The translations under genes and the position numbers were made by a program. A model generated the notes under the pieces. That model was not told the DNA's origin. It ran no database searches and was given only the letters and a program-made list of their open reading frames with translations. Below, piece after piece: positions 34,801 through 47,600 of a stretch of DNA of 64,000 nt. Origin of the DNA: Taeniopygia guttata (Eukaryota > Chordata > Aves > Passeriformes > Estrildidae); the NCBI RefSeq assembly GCF_048771995.1, contig NC_133024.1, positions 21,778,001 to 21,842,000 of the forward strand. The letters are read 5' to 3'. Position 1 is the stretch's first letter; every line of letters begins with the position of its first letter.

Positions 34801-37800
34801 ACATATGAGCAAGCAAAAAGAAAAGATGGAGGAGAAAAGCTTTCTTTCAGAGAACAAGAAACACAAAAAAAGATGTATGTGATTTGATGATAGCCCACAC
34901 AAGAACACATTGTGTGCACTGTTAAGGAAAGGCAGGCTGTGTGACTTCTGTGGTCATAAACAAACTAAAAGGCAGTAAGAATGTAGAAGGGCATTTCAGT
35001 TTGCCTTGGCAGTTCAGAAGTGCTTCAGAAGACAAATAATCATGTTGATTTAAACATAAATACGTTAATGTTTTAAACTTGTATTTCTCCTTAGCAGAAA
35101 AGCAAGTGTCCCCTGTTAAAAATGGGTGTTTCTCCAGCTGATGTTTGCAAAACCAATTATTTAGCAGGACCAAAAACTATTTGTACAGAGATGCTGAAAT
35201 CAGTAAAGTTACAGGGAAAAAAATAAACATGTTTATTTTCTAAATGCTGTAAAACCTAATTTAAGGGCTTTAAAGGATTTGTCTAAAACCACTGGCTTGT
35301 GGTCTGAAAAAAAATCATTTTAAGGAAAAACCAAGGATATACAAGTTTCCTCTCTTCAAAAACTGTGTTAATGATATCTCACTTAAAGTTTTGGATTGAC
35401 TCAAGAGAACCCAATTTTTTTCTTCCTGTGTATTTCATTTTTGCCAGAAAAATTTCAGTTTGACTGAACAGAGAATATTGCTCCTCATTATTGTTTGTGT
35501 TCTCTGTGTTCCAGTTTGTCTTCTTTACTAAGAGATTTCTGTATTTGCCCAAGCTTACAACTGATATGCACCATGGGAACAGCTGGTCTCATGCTAAGTC
35601 AGTCTAGCAGCATATTCATCGTGGATTTCTTTCTGTAGAGAACAGTAAGGGTACCAGTGCAAGAGTTTGCAACTAGGAAGATGAGTATTTTTTTCATCAT
35701 AAATCCTTACTGCAACTGAAGCTGGACTATCAAAAAAGAGAGAGCCTCTTATCAAGTTGTACACACCTACTTCCTACAATAAGGATGATACTCTGAATGA
35801 ATTAAATTTTTCATTCTTTATACAATTGAATTTTCTACATCCAGGTATCTTTTTCTTTTTTGTCCAAATAATAGACTTAAAACAGATCTTGCAAGTTTCT
35901 GGCATAAAAGGCTATTTTTCACTAGAAAAGCAGATAAGCACATTTCAGAAAGAAACATGAAATTAGTAAGCTTTTAGCATAAGACCTTAAATTATAAGTG
36001 TCCCTACAGATGTCACAACATAGACAAACTCAAAGCATTCTAGTTCTCTAGCAATGGCTCAGGCTGTTGTTAGCAAGCTGATTAAACAAACTCTACTTTC
36101 CCATGCCTAAAAATGCTGCTGCAGAACGACAAAGTTGACATTGCCCTGTTTGTTTAACATCCTTTGTTACTTGTAGCTTAGGCTTTGACTAGACTCTTAA
36201 AACACTAAATACAGAACTGCACTTCCCATAGTTACTGCTTTGGTTTTTATCTTCCACATTTATTTTTTATTGGAAGTATTTATTGGTATTTTAAAATTAT
36301 TTACTATTATACTATTTTTACATTTCATGTAAATTGAAGACTAGATATCTGAAGTTTGACAATACGCTGTGATGGACATTATTTTACATCTCTGTGAGGT
36401 TATTCTCTTTGCATCATAACTCATTCACTGTGCATAATCAGTAGAATCAAAATTTCACCCACACCTTCATTGCATGCAGTACCTGTAAACGAGAACATAC
36501 CCGAAGTCCAAGATCAAGAAACAAAAGGCAAGCAAAGAACCATAAGAACTGTAAGGTGTGTAGTAGGAATGTGAGCAGAGCAGAAATTCTCAAAAGCTCT
36601 TTTGATGCCAACACAAAATTAATTTGAATTCATTGTGAATTTGACAGAAGCTTTAACTGAAGTTACTAAGTTTGCATGTTTATAGTACTTCCTACAGCAG
36701 CAATCTTTGACTCTATCAGGAGTTTTTAACATTAATCACAAAGGAAGAGGAGGATTAAGGTACAGTACAACTGCTGCAAGTACACCCAGATCAAATTTGT
36801 TTGTAGGTACAACCACTTTGATAAGCAGCCAAGCAGAATACCATGTCTTAGTCACGAAGGATTGGCTTTTGCAACATCAGACATTGCTGGGCTAAAAATG
36901 CCACAAGGCATTTAATGACATGGTGATGATGGAAGCGATTGGCAAGTTCTCTTCAGTTCTGCTGTGCCTCTTTTTCTTATAGGGTCAGAGAAAAAGGCCT
37001 TCTTTGGTTTATACATTAAAAATAAAAAAAACTCATGCCACTTGCTTTCGTCAAAAGCCTGACAAAAAAGGATGTGGTAGTTTATAACTTAACTTACTGC
37101 AGACTTATGAAACTAATTCACCGTCTTATAGGAGAAGAACAGATACCTTTCAGGGAAAAAGATGTTTCAAAAGATTCTGATGCATCAAAGGAAAAACATA
37201 TACATCACTACTAGTTATTTTAAGTCATACTCCCTTCTCTTTGCTCCCCTATTTCTTGGGTGGAGGACAGCTGCTTCCTTTTTTTACCAGAAAGCCCAAA
37301 ACATCTTTGAGATTAGTCTCCCAGGCAAATTCCTATGGCATGACTCAGTGGGTGTGGTTAAGTTTTCAACAGGTTTCAGCCAGCATTACTCTTTACTTAC
37401 ATAGACATTGCTTAAGATATGTCCAAAAAAGAGGAAGTGAAGACATATCAAGAGGAAAGTCAATTTTAGCATAGAACACACAACCTGATTATGTGTTCCC
37501 ATGTAAGTAAGAGCATGGTATACAGGACAGCCAAAACAGGGACCAGCTGTGCCAGGACTGGGACCAATCTTCCTACCCAACAGTAAACTCAGTCTGCTGC
37601 AGACACCCAACTTCTGATTACCTTGCAGAATGCAAGATGGATGCCTGGGAGACAAAAGTGCTTTCCTGAAACACAGTTTAAGTGAATCTAATGACTATAA
37701 ATATATACACAAAGAGATATACAGAGACATGATGGTCCTTTCCTCCAATTTTCATTAGTATAAACCTTACATTTTACAGAGCAGAAGTGGCTGCTAAAGC

Positions 37801-38437
37801 CTGGATGCCTCTGCAATATCTGAATCCACAAACAACTCCATGTATGTTCATCCCAAGGAGGAAACATTATTATTAGACTGGCAATTAGAGTAGCTGAGGC
37901 AGACAAATAATCAAGATCCAACCTTGCTCTGTCATAGCAATCTTTTCCCTTTACCCTCAAGCTGTATTTTTGTCAGTAAGACTGCTCTTTAATTACAAGA
38001 GAAATAGACTACATAACCAATATTCCTCCTCTGTCTCCTCAAATTTTCCAGCTCTAGTCTTGCTCAAGTGTAAATCACCTTTCAAAGACTTGTTAGTTAC
38101 AGTTACTTTTCTAAGCTGTAGTCAGACTTCCTTAACAAGACAACTACTTATTTTTTTCATCTTTTAAAATATTACTCTAGCTAGAGGAAATATAACCATT
38201 CATAGGTGTGAAAAAACCCTCCACAAAGCTCTCAAGTGAATTTAAATAGGAAGGGAAAAATAAAAAATACATATTTTTAGAAATCAGCAACAAAGCCAAA
38301 ACAATTAGGCTTCTACTACAAAAGTAGATTTCAGTTTCTAACATACAAGAAAATAACCTCATGAAAGGAAATTAAGGCATTATGGAGAAAAAAAAATCCC
38401 ACCTCTTAGTGCGGTATCTGTACTGGAATGAAAGTGA
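31871..38437. other. Intergenic spacer between F5 and ATG3
   Basis: AT-rich sequence between the F5 5' end and the ATG3 3' end. I see no reading frame with family resemblance, no RNA gene and no well-preserved repeat. Short A- and T-runs are the only clear low-complexity pieces. It should hold F5 upstream control elements, but none can be named from sequence alone. Confidence 0.5.
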
Positions 38438-38617
38438 TTTATTTATATTACACACAGAGATTTTTATTAAAGAGGCTGGTAATGGAACATTTTATTTGAA
38501 TGCATCAAAGCTGATAAAAGATTAGTTACAGAAATTGTGTATAATGTTGTGTAAGTCACATGGATGGGTTATTTAAAAAAAGATTTGATAATTAGAGGAA
38601 CGCATCTCTTATTTTAG
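38438..38617 (-). other. ATG3: ATG3 3' UTR with candidate poly(A) signals
   Basis: Downstream of the stop, AATAAA occurs on the minus strand at 38491-38496, 38463-38468 and 38438-38443. Which one is used cannot be told from sequence. Confidence 0.55.
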
Positions 38618-38699
38618 TTACATTGTAAAGTGCCTCGTGTAGTCGTATTCTATCGTTGGAATGACCGCCTGTACAAATTTCAAGAAAATAAGAAGGTAC
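38618..38699 (-). CDS. ATG3: ATG3 coding exon 12 with stop
   Basis: Encodes [20 protein letters not shown] and TRHFTM, then TAA (38618-38620). Identical to the human C-terminus. 82 bases. Confidence 0.98.
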
Positions 38700-41600
38700 C
38701 TGAGTGTCTTATTAAGGAAAATGTACAATAGCTAGAAATCCAGCAAAACAAAGCAGAAGTCACATTGACGGTCTGCTCAGCAGTATTTCTAATTAATAGG
38801 AAAATAACACCTAGCTACTTTAGAGTTAAGAGCTACTCCCAGTTAAGACTGGGAGATTAATATTGAAGAATTCTGGTAATGCTTGACCAAAAATAGACCT
38901 TCCTGGTTTAAGTAAATGCAGGGAACCAAGAGTTATTTTCAATGTATCTTGCCGACACCACATAAACATTACCAACTCCATTTACATTCTTTATATTTGT
39001 TATTAACAAATACCAAGGTGAATTGTACCCAGCAAAGCTAATCCCTTCCTGTAGTTGCAGGGAAAGCAGGTTCCTCTCCTCAGTGTTTCAGGGGCTCAGA
39101 AAAAGAAATCAGTTCTTATTCTGAGACATCCTTTGAAAGAGCTCCTGCCTACTCACAAGGGAAAGTACAGAGATGAACTTAGCCAAGCTGAACAGTCTGC
39201 ATTTGCAGAGAAGACTTCCCTTGTATGTATCCCTTTCAAATGTATGTTGGGCCTGAATTTGCAGTCTGGAGTATACTGAATAATTACAATCTAAAGTCTC
39301 TGTCCATGTGGGAAAGAGGCAGACAGGGAACTGAAAATTGAAGAGAAATCACTACTTTCAAGTGACTATTAAGTTACATTGGTACCGGATGTAAGCAAAC
39401 CCAACTGTTTTGATGTAACAGTATCTTAGACCATTTCTTTACAAACAAGATGAAAATGAGTAAAGAAATGTTAAAAATGCCCCAATTTGTTAAGTTATTT
39501 AGAAAAAAAAAAAAAAAAAGAAAAACAAGAAAAAAAGCTACTTTCAACTACTGAGGATTGAACAACCATGACAGACAAGTTATTTTCTAGTTCAGTTCCA
39601 GTTGCTTGTTGTACAAATTGAGCAAGTCTCAACTCACACAGTAAATGAGAATCTTACCAATTCAAGACCTTTAGCTGCTCAGTAATTCCTGCTTATTTGC
39701 CCTACAGCAGCAAAGAAAACTATTTTGAAAGGACACAATTGCCTTTATCATAGAGATTGCTCCAGTCAGAAAGCATACTATTGATTACTACAAAGCTTAA
39801 CATCACTCAGCTTTCTGAAAGAAAATTTTAATTGTGAGGCATTTGATATTGATGTGCAGAGTGGTTTAAGTGATTTTCATTGCTTTTTGTCAGCAATGTT
39901 ATTTTCCCAAGATATTACTCATATGCAGAATACAGAATAGTGGGAACTCTAAATCTTTCAGAAATTAATTTCAGATTAAAATCTAATACAAAAGATGCTC
40001 TGCTAAGCAGTGATTACACTCTGGATGGAGTCTGTGAACCTCCAGTCTCACCCTCCTACATTGGCATCCCCATTTCATGCTCACAGCTACCTCCTTAACA
40101 CCCTTACAAACAAGGGCTCAATCCTGTCCCTTCAAACCTACATGCCTTCCCCACTGCTCCTGCTGTACACCACCTCATGTTTCCCCAAAAACTTCCCAGA
40201 ACTCCAGCAAGTTATAACTCAAAAATAACCCAAGCAGTTATTCACTGCTTTCACACATTATTGTATTTCAGCTTATGAACTTTAAGGTAACAGACCTTAC
40301 ACTGCAAGAAGCGTCCAAGAAGCTGCACAATAATGAAAAAGGATACATGTGAACTCCAAGTTCTCCTCCACCTTCTGCAACAGTCTCAATTATTTTCTTC
40401 ATGACTTCTGCATGCCTGAAAAACACATCAGAAACAAAACATTTTAAGGAAGAGGCAACTCACTCTTCATCAGGACAAATAGATCATCAGGACAAATAGG
40501 TTTTGTGCAAATTAAATAATTTTGTACCATTAGGTTCAGAAGCAGCAAGATGAAATTTTCAGTTTACTGAGAAACTGTAATTGAAAATTAACCTTAAGTG
40601 ATGAATGTAACATTATTTATCAGCTCCTTTACATTCCCACAGAAAGTAAAAAATGTAGTATGCTACAATGTAGACTCAATGTAATGTGTCAAATGTATGC
40701 TCAATGTAGAGTGCCATGAGAGTGAATGCATACTGCTTGACACTAGTATAACTTTTAATTGCTAAATGCCAATAAAGCCCCCAGGTAAGTCTCTAGAAGG
40801 TAATATTGACCAGCAGTCAGCCACCAGAAGTTCCCAGATGTCACCTGAAGATGATGTCTAGAAATTGCTGTATCATTTTTAGCTGCCTCTGCTGAACTCA
40901 GACTTGTAAAGCTTGAAGAGGTTTAAAACACTAAAACAATTAATAATTTCCTAGGAAAGGCAGATTAAATCAACCCTGCATAAATTCAGAACTATTGCTT
41001 TAGGACTGGTTTAGGGTATGGAAACTTTCTCTGGTGGTAACTTGCGTTCTATAACAAATCAACAGTTTCTAAGCTACTTTCTTCTTTCTTGTAACTCTGT
41101 TATTGCGCAAAGCACTACAGGAAAGGAAGAACACTTCTCAGCTCACTGAGTTTTTACATTCTCATCAGTGACATCCCAGACCTACTGTGAATGAACCACA
41201 TGATATTTATGCACAAAGCTAGTCCTGGGAATGCCACACAAAATTACAAAATAGCCAGGGCTGGAAGAGACTGGTCATTATCTAGTCTAAAACCCTCTTG
41301 TTCAATGAGCAGTCAACTAGAACAGATCACTCCGTCTTGAGTGCTATAATTTGTCTGCTATAGATTGGAATATCCTTAATGATAAAGACTTCAAATCTTT
41401 TAATCACCAGTTACAATTTGGAAGTAATGTTCTTGTGTTCAAGGCAGTTCTTCTATCCCATAAACTAAGTGGTGAAGAACATATCAAATGAAGAGGGGAG
41501 AACTACTGTATATTAAATTATGTTTTATTTATGTACCTTCAGCACAAACTCCCAGGTTGTACAATTATTTTTACTTTTATCTATACTTCAACCTTGTTTT

Positions 41601-44600
41601 AAATAGAAGATTCTGCAGGTAATCTTCACCAGTGACATAATACAGGGCTATGAGGATCCATCTACACAGCACTGCAGGTTAGTGAGCAGCAGCACTTTAA
41701 AATATCCATTCTAAAATGACCAAAGTGCCAACTGAGAAGAAGGATGAGTGGGAAGCAGAGTTTGCATAACTTTCTGACCATGCCTTGATACCAATATGTC
41801 AATCTAAATAGCTGACCAGCAACTGGCATTTAGTAATTACCTCCAAAGTAAATCATGCTGCCAGTGGCTTCAAACTAGGAAGGAAGTTGTTGCAAAGTTA
41901 CCAAGACACACTGTAAACAGGAACATGCAAGTCTGGGGAAATATTAAAGGTCAGCATTTGTCATTTACTGTGGGTCTTTGCAAGTCAATTAACCCTCAGA
42001 GCTGATTCCAATTCTGGATCCTCACGATGCCCTGCGGAACACATGCCATTTCAGGTGCCAAGGCCAGCTGCTTCTCTGTAGGAAGCTAATCTCTGTCAAA
42101 ACTTAAGTTTTGACCTTATGCGTAACTGTGGACTATTTTTTTACTGGCACAGAATACAGGTCACCATGCAGCCATTAGAAATCTTTAACAGTATACTGGC
42201 TCAACTTCATACATCTTAATGACATTTGCTCTTTTCTGTTTTCTAAGAACTACTCAGGTACCTCAAATTCTATAATGGCCACAGAGTAATGGTCATTCTC
42301 GCTGTCATACAGTTACTCATGGAAAGATTTGTAGGTGCTTTATAAACTTTGTAAAGTTTGTTTCCTGTTTTCAGCCTCCTTCTGTAAGAAAACTTGGAGG
42401 AATGAACATAAAATATATAAATACACTACAAAGGTAAGAAATAATTTTGAAGAAATCTAAGCTACAATATCTTACTATCTAGGTACTTTAGAAGCAAAAA
42501 GTGTTCAGATGCCTATCACTATTCTGAAATGGAGAAAAAAAAGTCATTGGAATCGGTGCAAGTAATTATGATTTAATTGTAAATGTGTTTAGTAGTTAGT
42601 ATGTTTGATAATCACTTCAGAGCACACAGAAGAAGCTGAGAATCATGACTAAAACAGTTTACAGCAATGAATGAGGAAGTTGACTGTGTTCCTCCCAGTA
42701 CCATAAAAATGCTGACAAGAACTACAACTTACAGAAGAGCTGTAAGATGAACAATTTTCACTAACTACTCAAAATAGAAGCAATCTCAAGCAGCTGACAG
42801 CGGCATCTGACTGCTGTTTCTTTACTTTCTCTGATGCCTGACATGAGGATACTCACGTTGCAATAAAAATGTTTGGAATCATACAAATATCTTACATTAC
42901 ACAATTTCTGTAACATGATGGGAAGCAACAGCAACAGATACAACTTACACACTCGTAGTTCCTAGCTGAATTAAAAACAAAGGAACAGTTTGGCTATTGG
43001 TTTTTATCCAGAAGCCCAGACCTTAGCTGTTAGTCTTACCAATTTGAAAAAATAGAATAGCTCACTTGGAAAGTAAGAAAATATTCTTAAAACCTCCATT
43101 TTATGTATGCTGTTAGCCTCTTTCTTCACAGTCTTCAAACTACCTTTTATACTCTTTCCAGTGTTAAGCAGTTGCAGATCCATGACATCACTTTTTGAGA
43201 AGGGCTACAGTTTCCTCCATTTTTAAGACTAGCAACAGACCTGTTTCACTCCACTGTCAATCATCTCTTTCATGCTTAAAGCTGAAACAAGTCTCATGAT
43301 GTAAACCATCCCTTCAAGCGAAAGTGTAGATTACATAACAAAGGAACTGGCACTTCACTGGCTTCAGAAGAAGTGAAAATATGACCACAAGGCTCTCACC
43401 TGTGAAGAGACTCAACCCAAATTCACAGACTAGCAGTGCACTGCTAACACCCCTGCAGCATCATAACTAAAACTAAGCACATAAAATTGCAGCCACAGCC
43501 CAATATAAACCCCACAGTTCTACTGAGTCTGTGAGGGCTGTCATGCTGACATATCTCTGCATCTTTGTTTGTTCTAAGAGTGCCCTCCAAATATACATCA
43601 ACAGGAGCTTCTTCCCAAATAATTTACTAGCAAGGCTTCCAGCAAACACAAAGGAATTTAAATTTTGGCTTCAGGATTTTTGTCCTCCTTTTCTCCTATT
43701 AATCATCTTCCCAGTCAGTCTGTTAAAAACGCCTTCATTTTTTCTGCTTGACACTCCTTCAAAAACACTAGTTGCACAAAAAAGCTACACCTGTTTTTTA
43801 TCCAAAATCTTCCGGACAGCAAACAATAAGACAGTCAAAGTCACTAACAGGTTGAGATTAAGACTGGTATGTTCATACAAGGTACAAGAACATCTTACTG
43901 GATCAAACCAAAGATCTACCTGGTTCTGCTTCCTATCTTATAGTACATGCTCAATAATGAAGCTGGAACAAGCATCTCATAAATGCTCTGTCCAAAGCAC
44001 TACTAATTTCCAGCAGTATGCTGGAAATTACCCAGGGACTTTCTTATTCTGAACCCTTCTAGTAACTACACTTGACAAATTTTTATTTCATTAGCATACT
44101 ATTGCTTAAATAAGTACTTCGTTTAGGCGGTGTGTGCAGAAATTACTCCTTTCTGGCTTTGAACATGAAAGCAGAGTAGCATTCAATGCCACCAGTTTCA
44201 CTATTGGAAGAAAACTTAAATCCTGTTACTTCACCTCCTGTGTCATTCATAGTTAAAGTCACCGATATCACAATTTCCTGCTCAGCTTTTTTCAAATATT
44301 AAGGGACACACATTATTCAATCTTTTCATATGGGAAAGAGCTTTATAAATTTAGTTATCCCACACAAATCTCCTTATCTTTTCCAGTTTTAATCTTCTTT
44401 CACCTCACAGACTACAGAACAGATGAACAGAGCTGTACTCCAGTATTCAACATGTGGTGGTCCCACAGATTAACAGAAGCCTTATGTTGTGTTACGTTCT
44501 ATTCGTTATTATTTGCTTTGCAGTTCTTCCAGTTCTGCTTCTCATATTACTCGAGCACCCAGACTGACATTTTCATGTTAGAACAGACTTAAACCTGATG

Positions 44601-47600
44601 ATTTAAAGACCAAGAATAAACTTTACAACTCCAAAATTTTCTATTAGACCACTAGATGGGAAAAGTTACTTCCCAGCACAACAGCTTCTCTGCTCGATAC
44701 TGTCCATATGTAAGTCTGACTGCTTGGCAAAAGCAAACACTTTTGAAAAACAATGGCTAATGAACTGTGAATTGCAAGAAACATGATATACAGATTTATA
44801 AAGCACATGAATATATATCCTCTTAAGACCAAAATTAGCCATAAAGTACTTGTTGCAAAGTTCTCTTGCTCTCTTCTCTAAAGGCTGATGCACAAATAAA
44901 TGCTAAACCAGATGCAAGAATGCTCCGAGTCTGTGAAAATGACCACAAGCTTGTCAACAAGAAGTTGATTATTTGATACTTAGCTAGTGACACGGATATC
45001 CAAAATGTTTAAATCAAAGGAAATTAAACTTAAACTAGTAATCTAAACTCTAAATTTTTTTTTAGACATATGCAATCATACAGAGAGTATCTTTTCCTAA
45101 AAGGTAAAAGCCTAGCTTGTACCTCCAGGAACTTCATACTGTCAAGAGGAATTACACTTTTTCAAATTCTGGCTCTGTATCACTAAGACACCTAAAAGGA
45201 TGTTAGGGCCTACATCTAAGACAAAAATGCACCTTTCAAAGATCTAGAAAAAAATATCTGTGCAGCAAGTCAAACTAAAGGCTTCCTGTGACTTGGGTGA
45301 GAAACATGGAAAATGGAACATTAAATACCCAAAAAAATCAACTGTGTTTTGCAGCTGTGTTAAAAAAATATTTTGGTGTGACAATCACAGGATCTGTATT
45401 TATCAGAGCAAAATTTAAAGGGGAGCAGGAGACAGTTAACATAAAATAAGAAACTGCTATTTAATGTTCACATAGCTTTTTCTGCTGCCAAAAGTATACA
45501 CTGTACTTCTGCCCTCCCCAAAAAGTAGACAAAAGGATAAAACTTTATTTCATGGAATTCTTGTAGTCTGCCACCTCCTGGAGTACATAGGGAAGATAAG
45601 TTTAAAAAGCAGGCTGATCAAAGAAGACAGTGCTACCTGCAGAACACACTTGCTGCAGTGAGCCCTGAAATGAACTCAGAGAATTGCTGATCCCTTCCTT
45701 TCATACTGCCTCAGAAGCAGCCAAATGTAGAAATATGTCCAGAAAACCTGAAAAAAATCCTTAACAAAAGCAGTGAAGTGCCTTGTATCTGCAGCCTGTA
45801 TTAGATCAGAAACAAAGACTTACCTGCATGGATGAACTGAACACATGGGAGGTGGAGGAAGATGAGGATGGTTTTCAATGGTCACTGTTTTCTTGACATG
45901 GTCTTGACTAATATCTTCATACATGTGCTCTACTGTTAAAGGCTGCCGCTCCTAGAGAGGAACAAGGAACCCGAGAACAGAAGCGTTACTAATAAAGAAT
46001 CTTGCTCCTTTCTAACATCAGTAATTGATGATGACCCAAAAATTACAGGCATCTAAAATAAAAAGGTTGTGAAGGTACAATGAAAGAACTGGGTGTGTTA
46101 AAATCCATATGGTATAAAAACGGTACTGCACAGATTTTCCTTTGAGTGATAAAGCCAATGTATTTGACAACCAACTAGGTTCCCACCTCAGTATTTGAGG
46201 AGTGGGCCCTACTCAACTTTAACTCAAGAAACCTAGTGATTAAAAGGAAAAACTATTTATATATTCCCTTCCTTCTGAAGGTGATGGAAAAACATACCTG
46301 CTTACTTGACTGAGTTTACTGAGGTAATTACCAGTTCTACAGTGCTAACAAAAACACCAGTGGCTTCCTTAAAAATGTGCTCAGTTATGTACAGTTTTCA
46401 GTGAAACTGTTCCAACTTGTTGAAAGTACAATAAAAGTCCTGCCTACAAGCCTATATTGCTTAACAGTTTTCTCACCATTTTTCCCTTTAAATTTTGATT
46501 GTGAATAAACAACAAAATAGTCTATTTGATACAGTGAGTCTAATTTCACAGAAGTAGGAAAAAAACCCCAACACGGATATACCTCATCATATCCAAATAA
46601 CCAGAGCCTTGGAGTCTGGTAGTATTTGTCATAAGTGATGTAGAGGTCATAGGTTCTAGTCTGTAGAATAGCATCTTCCCCTCCAACATCAACTTTAGTT
46701 TTGTTAGCTTCTACAATGTGTCGTGTGTCAAGCGTTGCCTGGTTCAAGGTAAAAATGACAAGATTAGAATAATCTTGCTTGGGTTCCCTCCTTTCTCATC
46801 CTACCTGTCATGTAAAACTTTTAATGTTCTTAAGTGGGCACAAAACCCCCCAATTTATGGTTTGTTTTTATTTCTAAATTTGGAGCATCAGTTTCTCCCC
46901 CAACAAGTATTTTTTGGTTTTATTTTTGGTGACTTTTTTTACTTTTCAAAAAAGGTCTGATTTCTTACGGAAGCAGGCAGCTATGTTGTTACACCCCTTA
47001 CACCCCATACCTTCTTTCACAAATAACAGACAATTCCAATGAAATTCAGAAGGCAAAGGTCTCAGTTTGTGCAGGTTCATGAAGACCTTGGCATAATACC
47101 ACAAACAATGAGGCCTTCTGTTTTCTCTCATAAAAGTCTGATGGATTGGTGTAATCTACTGAACCTACAGGCCACTCATCCTCCCTGTGTAAGCCCCAAG
47201 AACCACCACTGATTTTTTGACTTCTCATGAATACAGTGCTGTGTGTGCAAGCAGAGCAAAAAGGATTAGCAAAACCAAGGAAAATTTCTGTGGGAAAAAT
47301 CTTTGAGGACCCAAAGGTTCAAGTTAGTGCAGTAGATTGGCAGGAGACAAATCCCTAGGAATCCAAGCTCAGTAACCGTACTATTCATAAGCTTCTTATT
47401 TCAGCCATTTATCATTTTTACTTTGCTTGTGCTTATATTCTAACAGGCAAGATAGAGAACTGTTCACTCACATCATCTGTCTCCAATAGCCCACTTTCTT
47501 CATACTCTGAAAAGAAGACCCACAAAATTCTGTGTTCAGCTTGCAGCCAGTCATTATATTTGTTATTCATACACAACTACTTTAAAAAAAAATCTACACA

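Noticed and set aside
43531-44052. Plus-strand 173-codon frame in ATG3 intron 10
   Set aside because: No recognisable domain, and it overlaps an ancient repeat. Frames of this size are expected by chance in 64 kb of six-frame AT-rich sequence.
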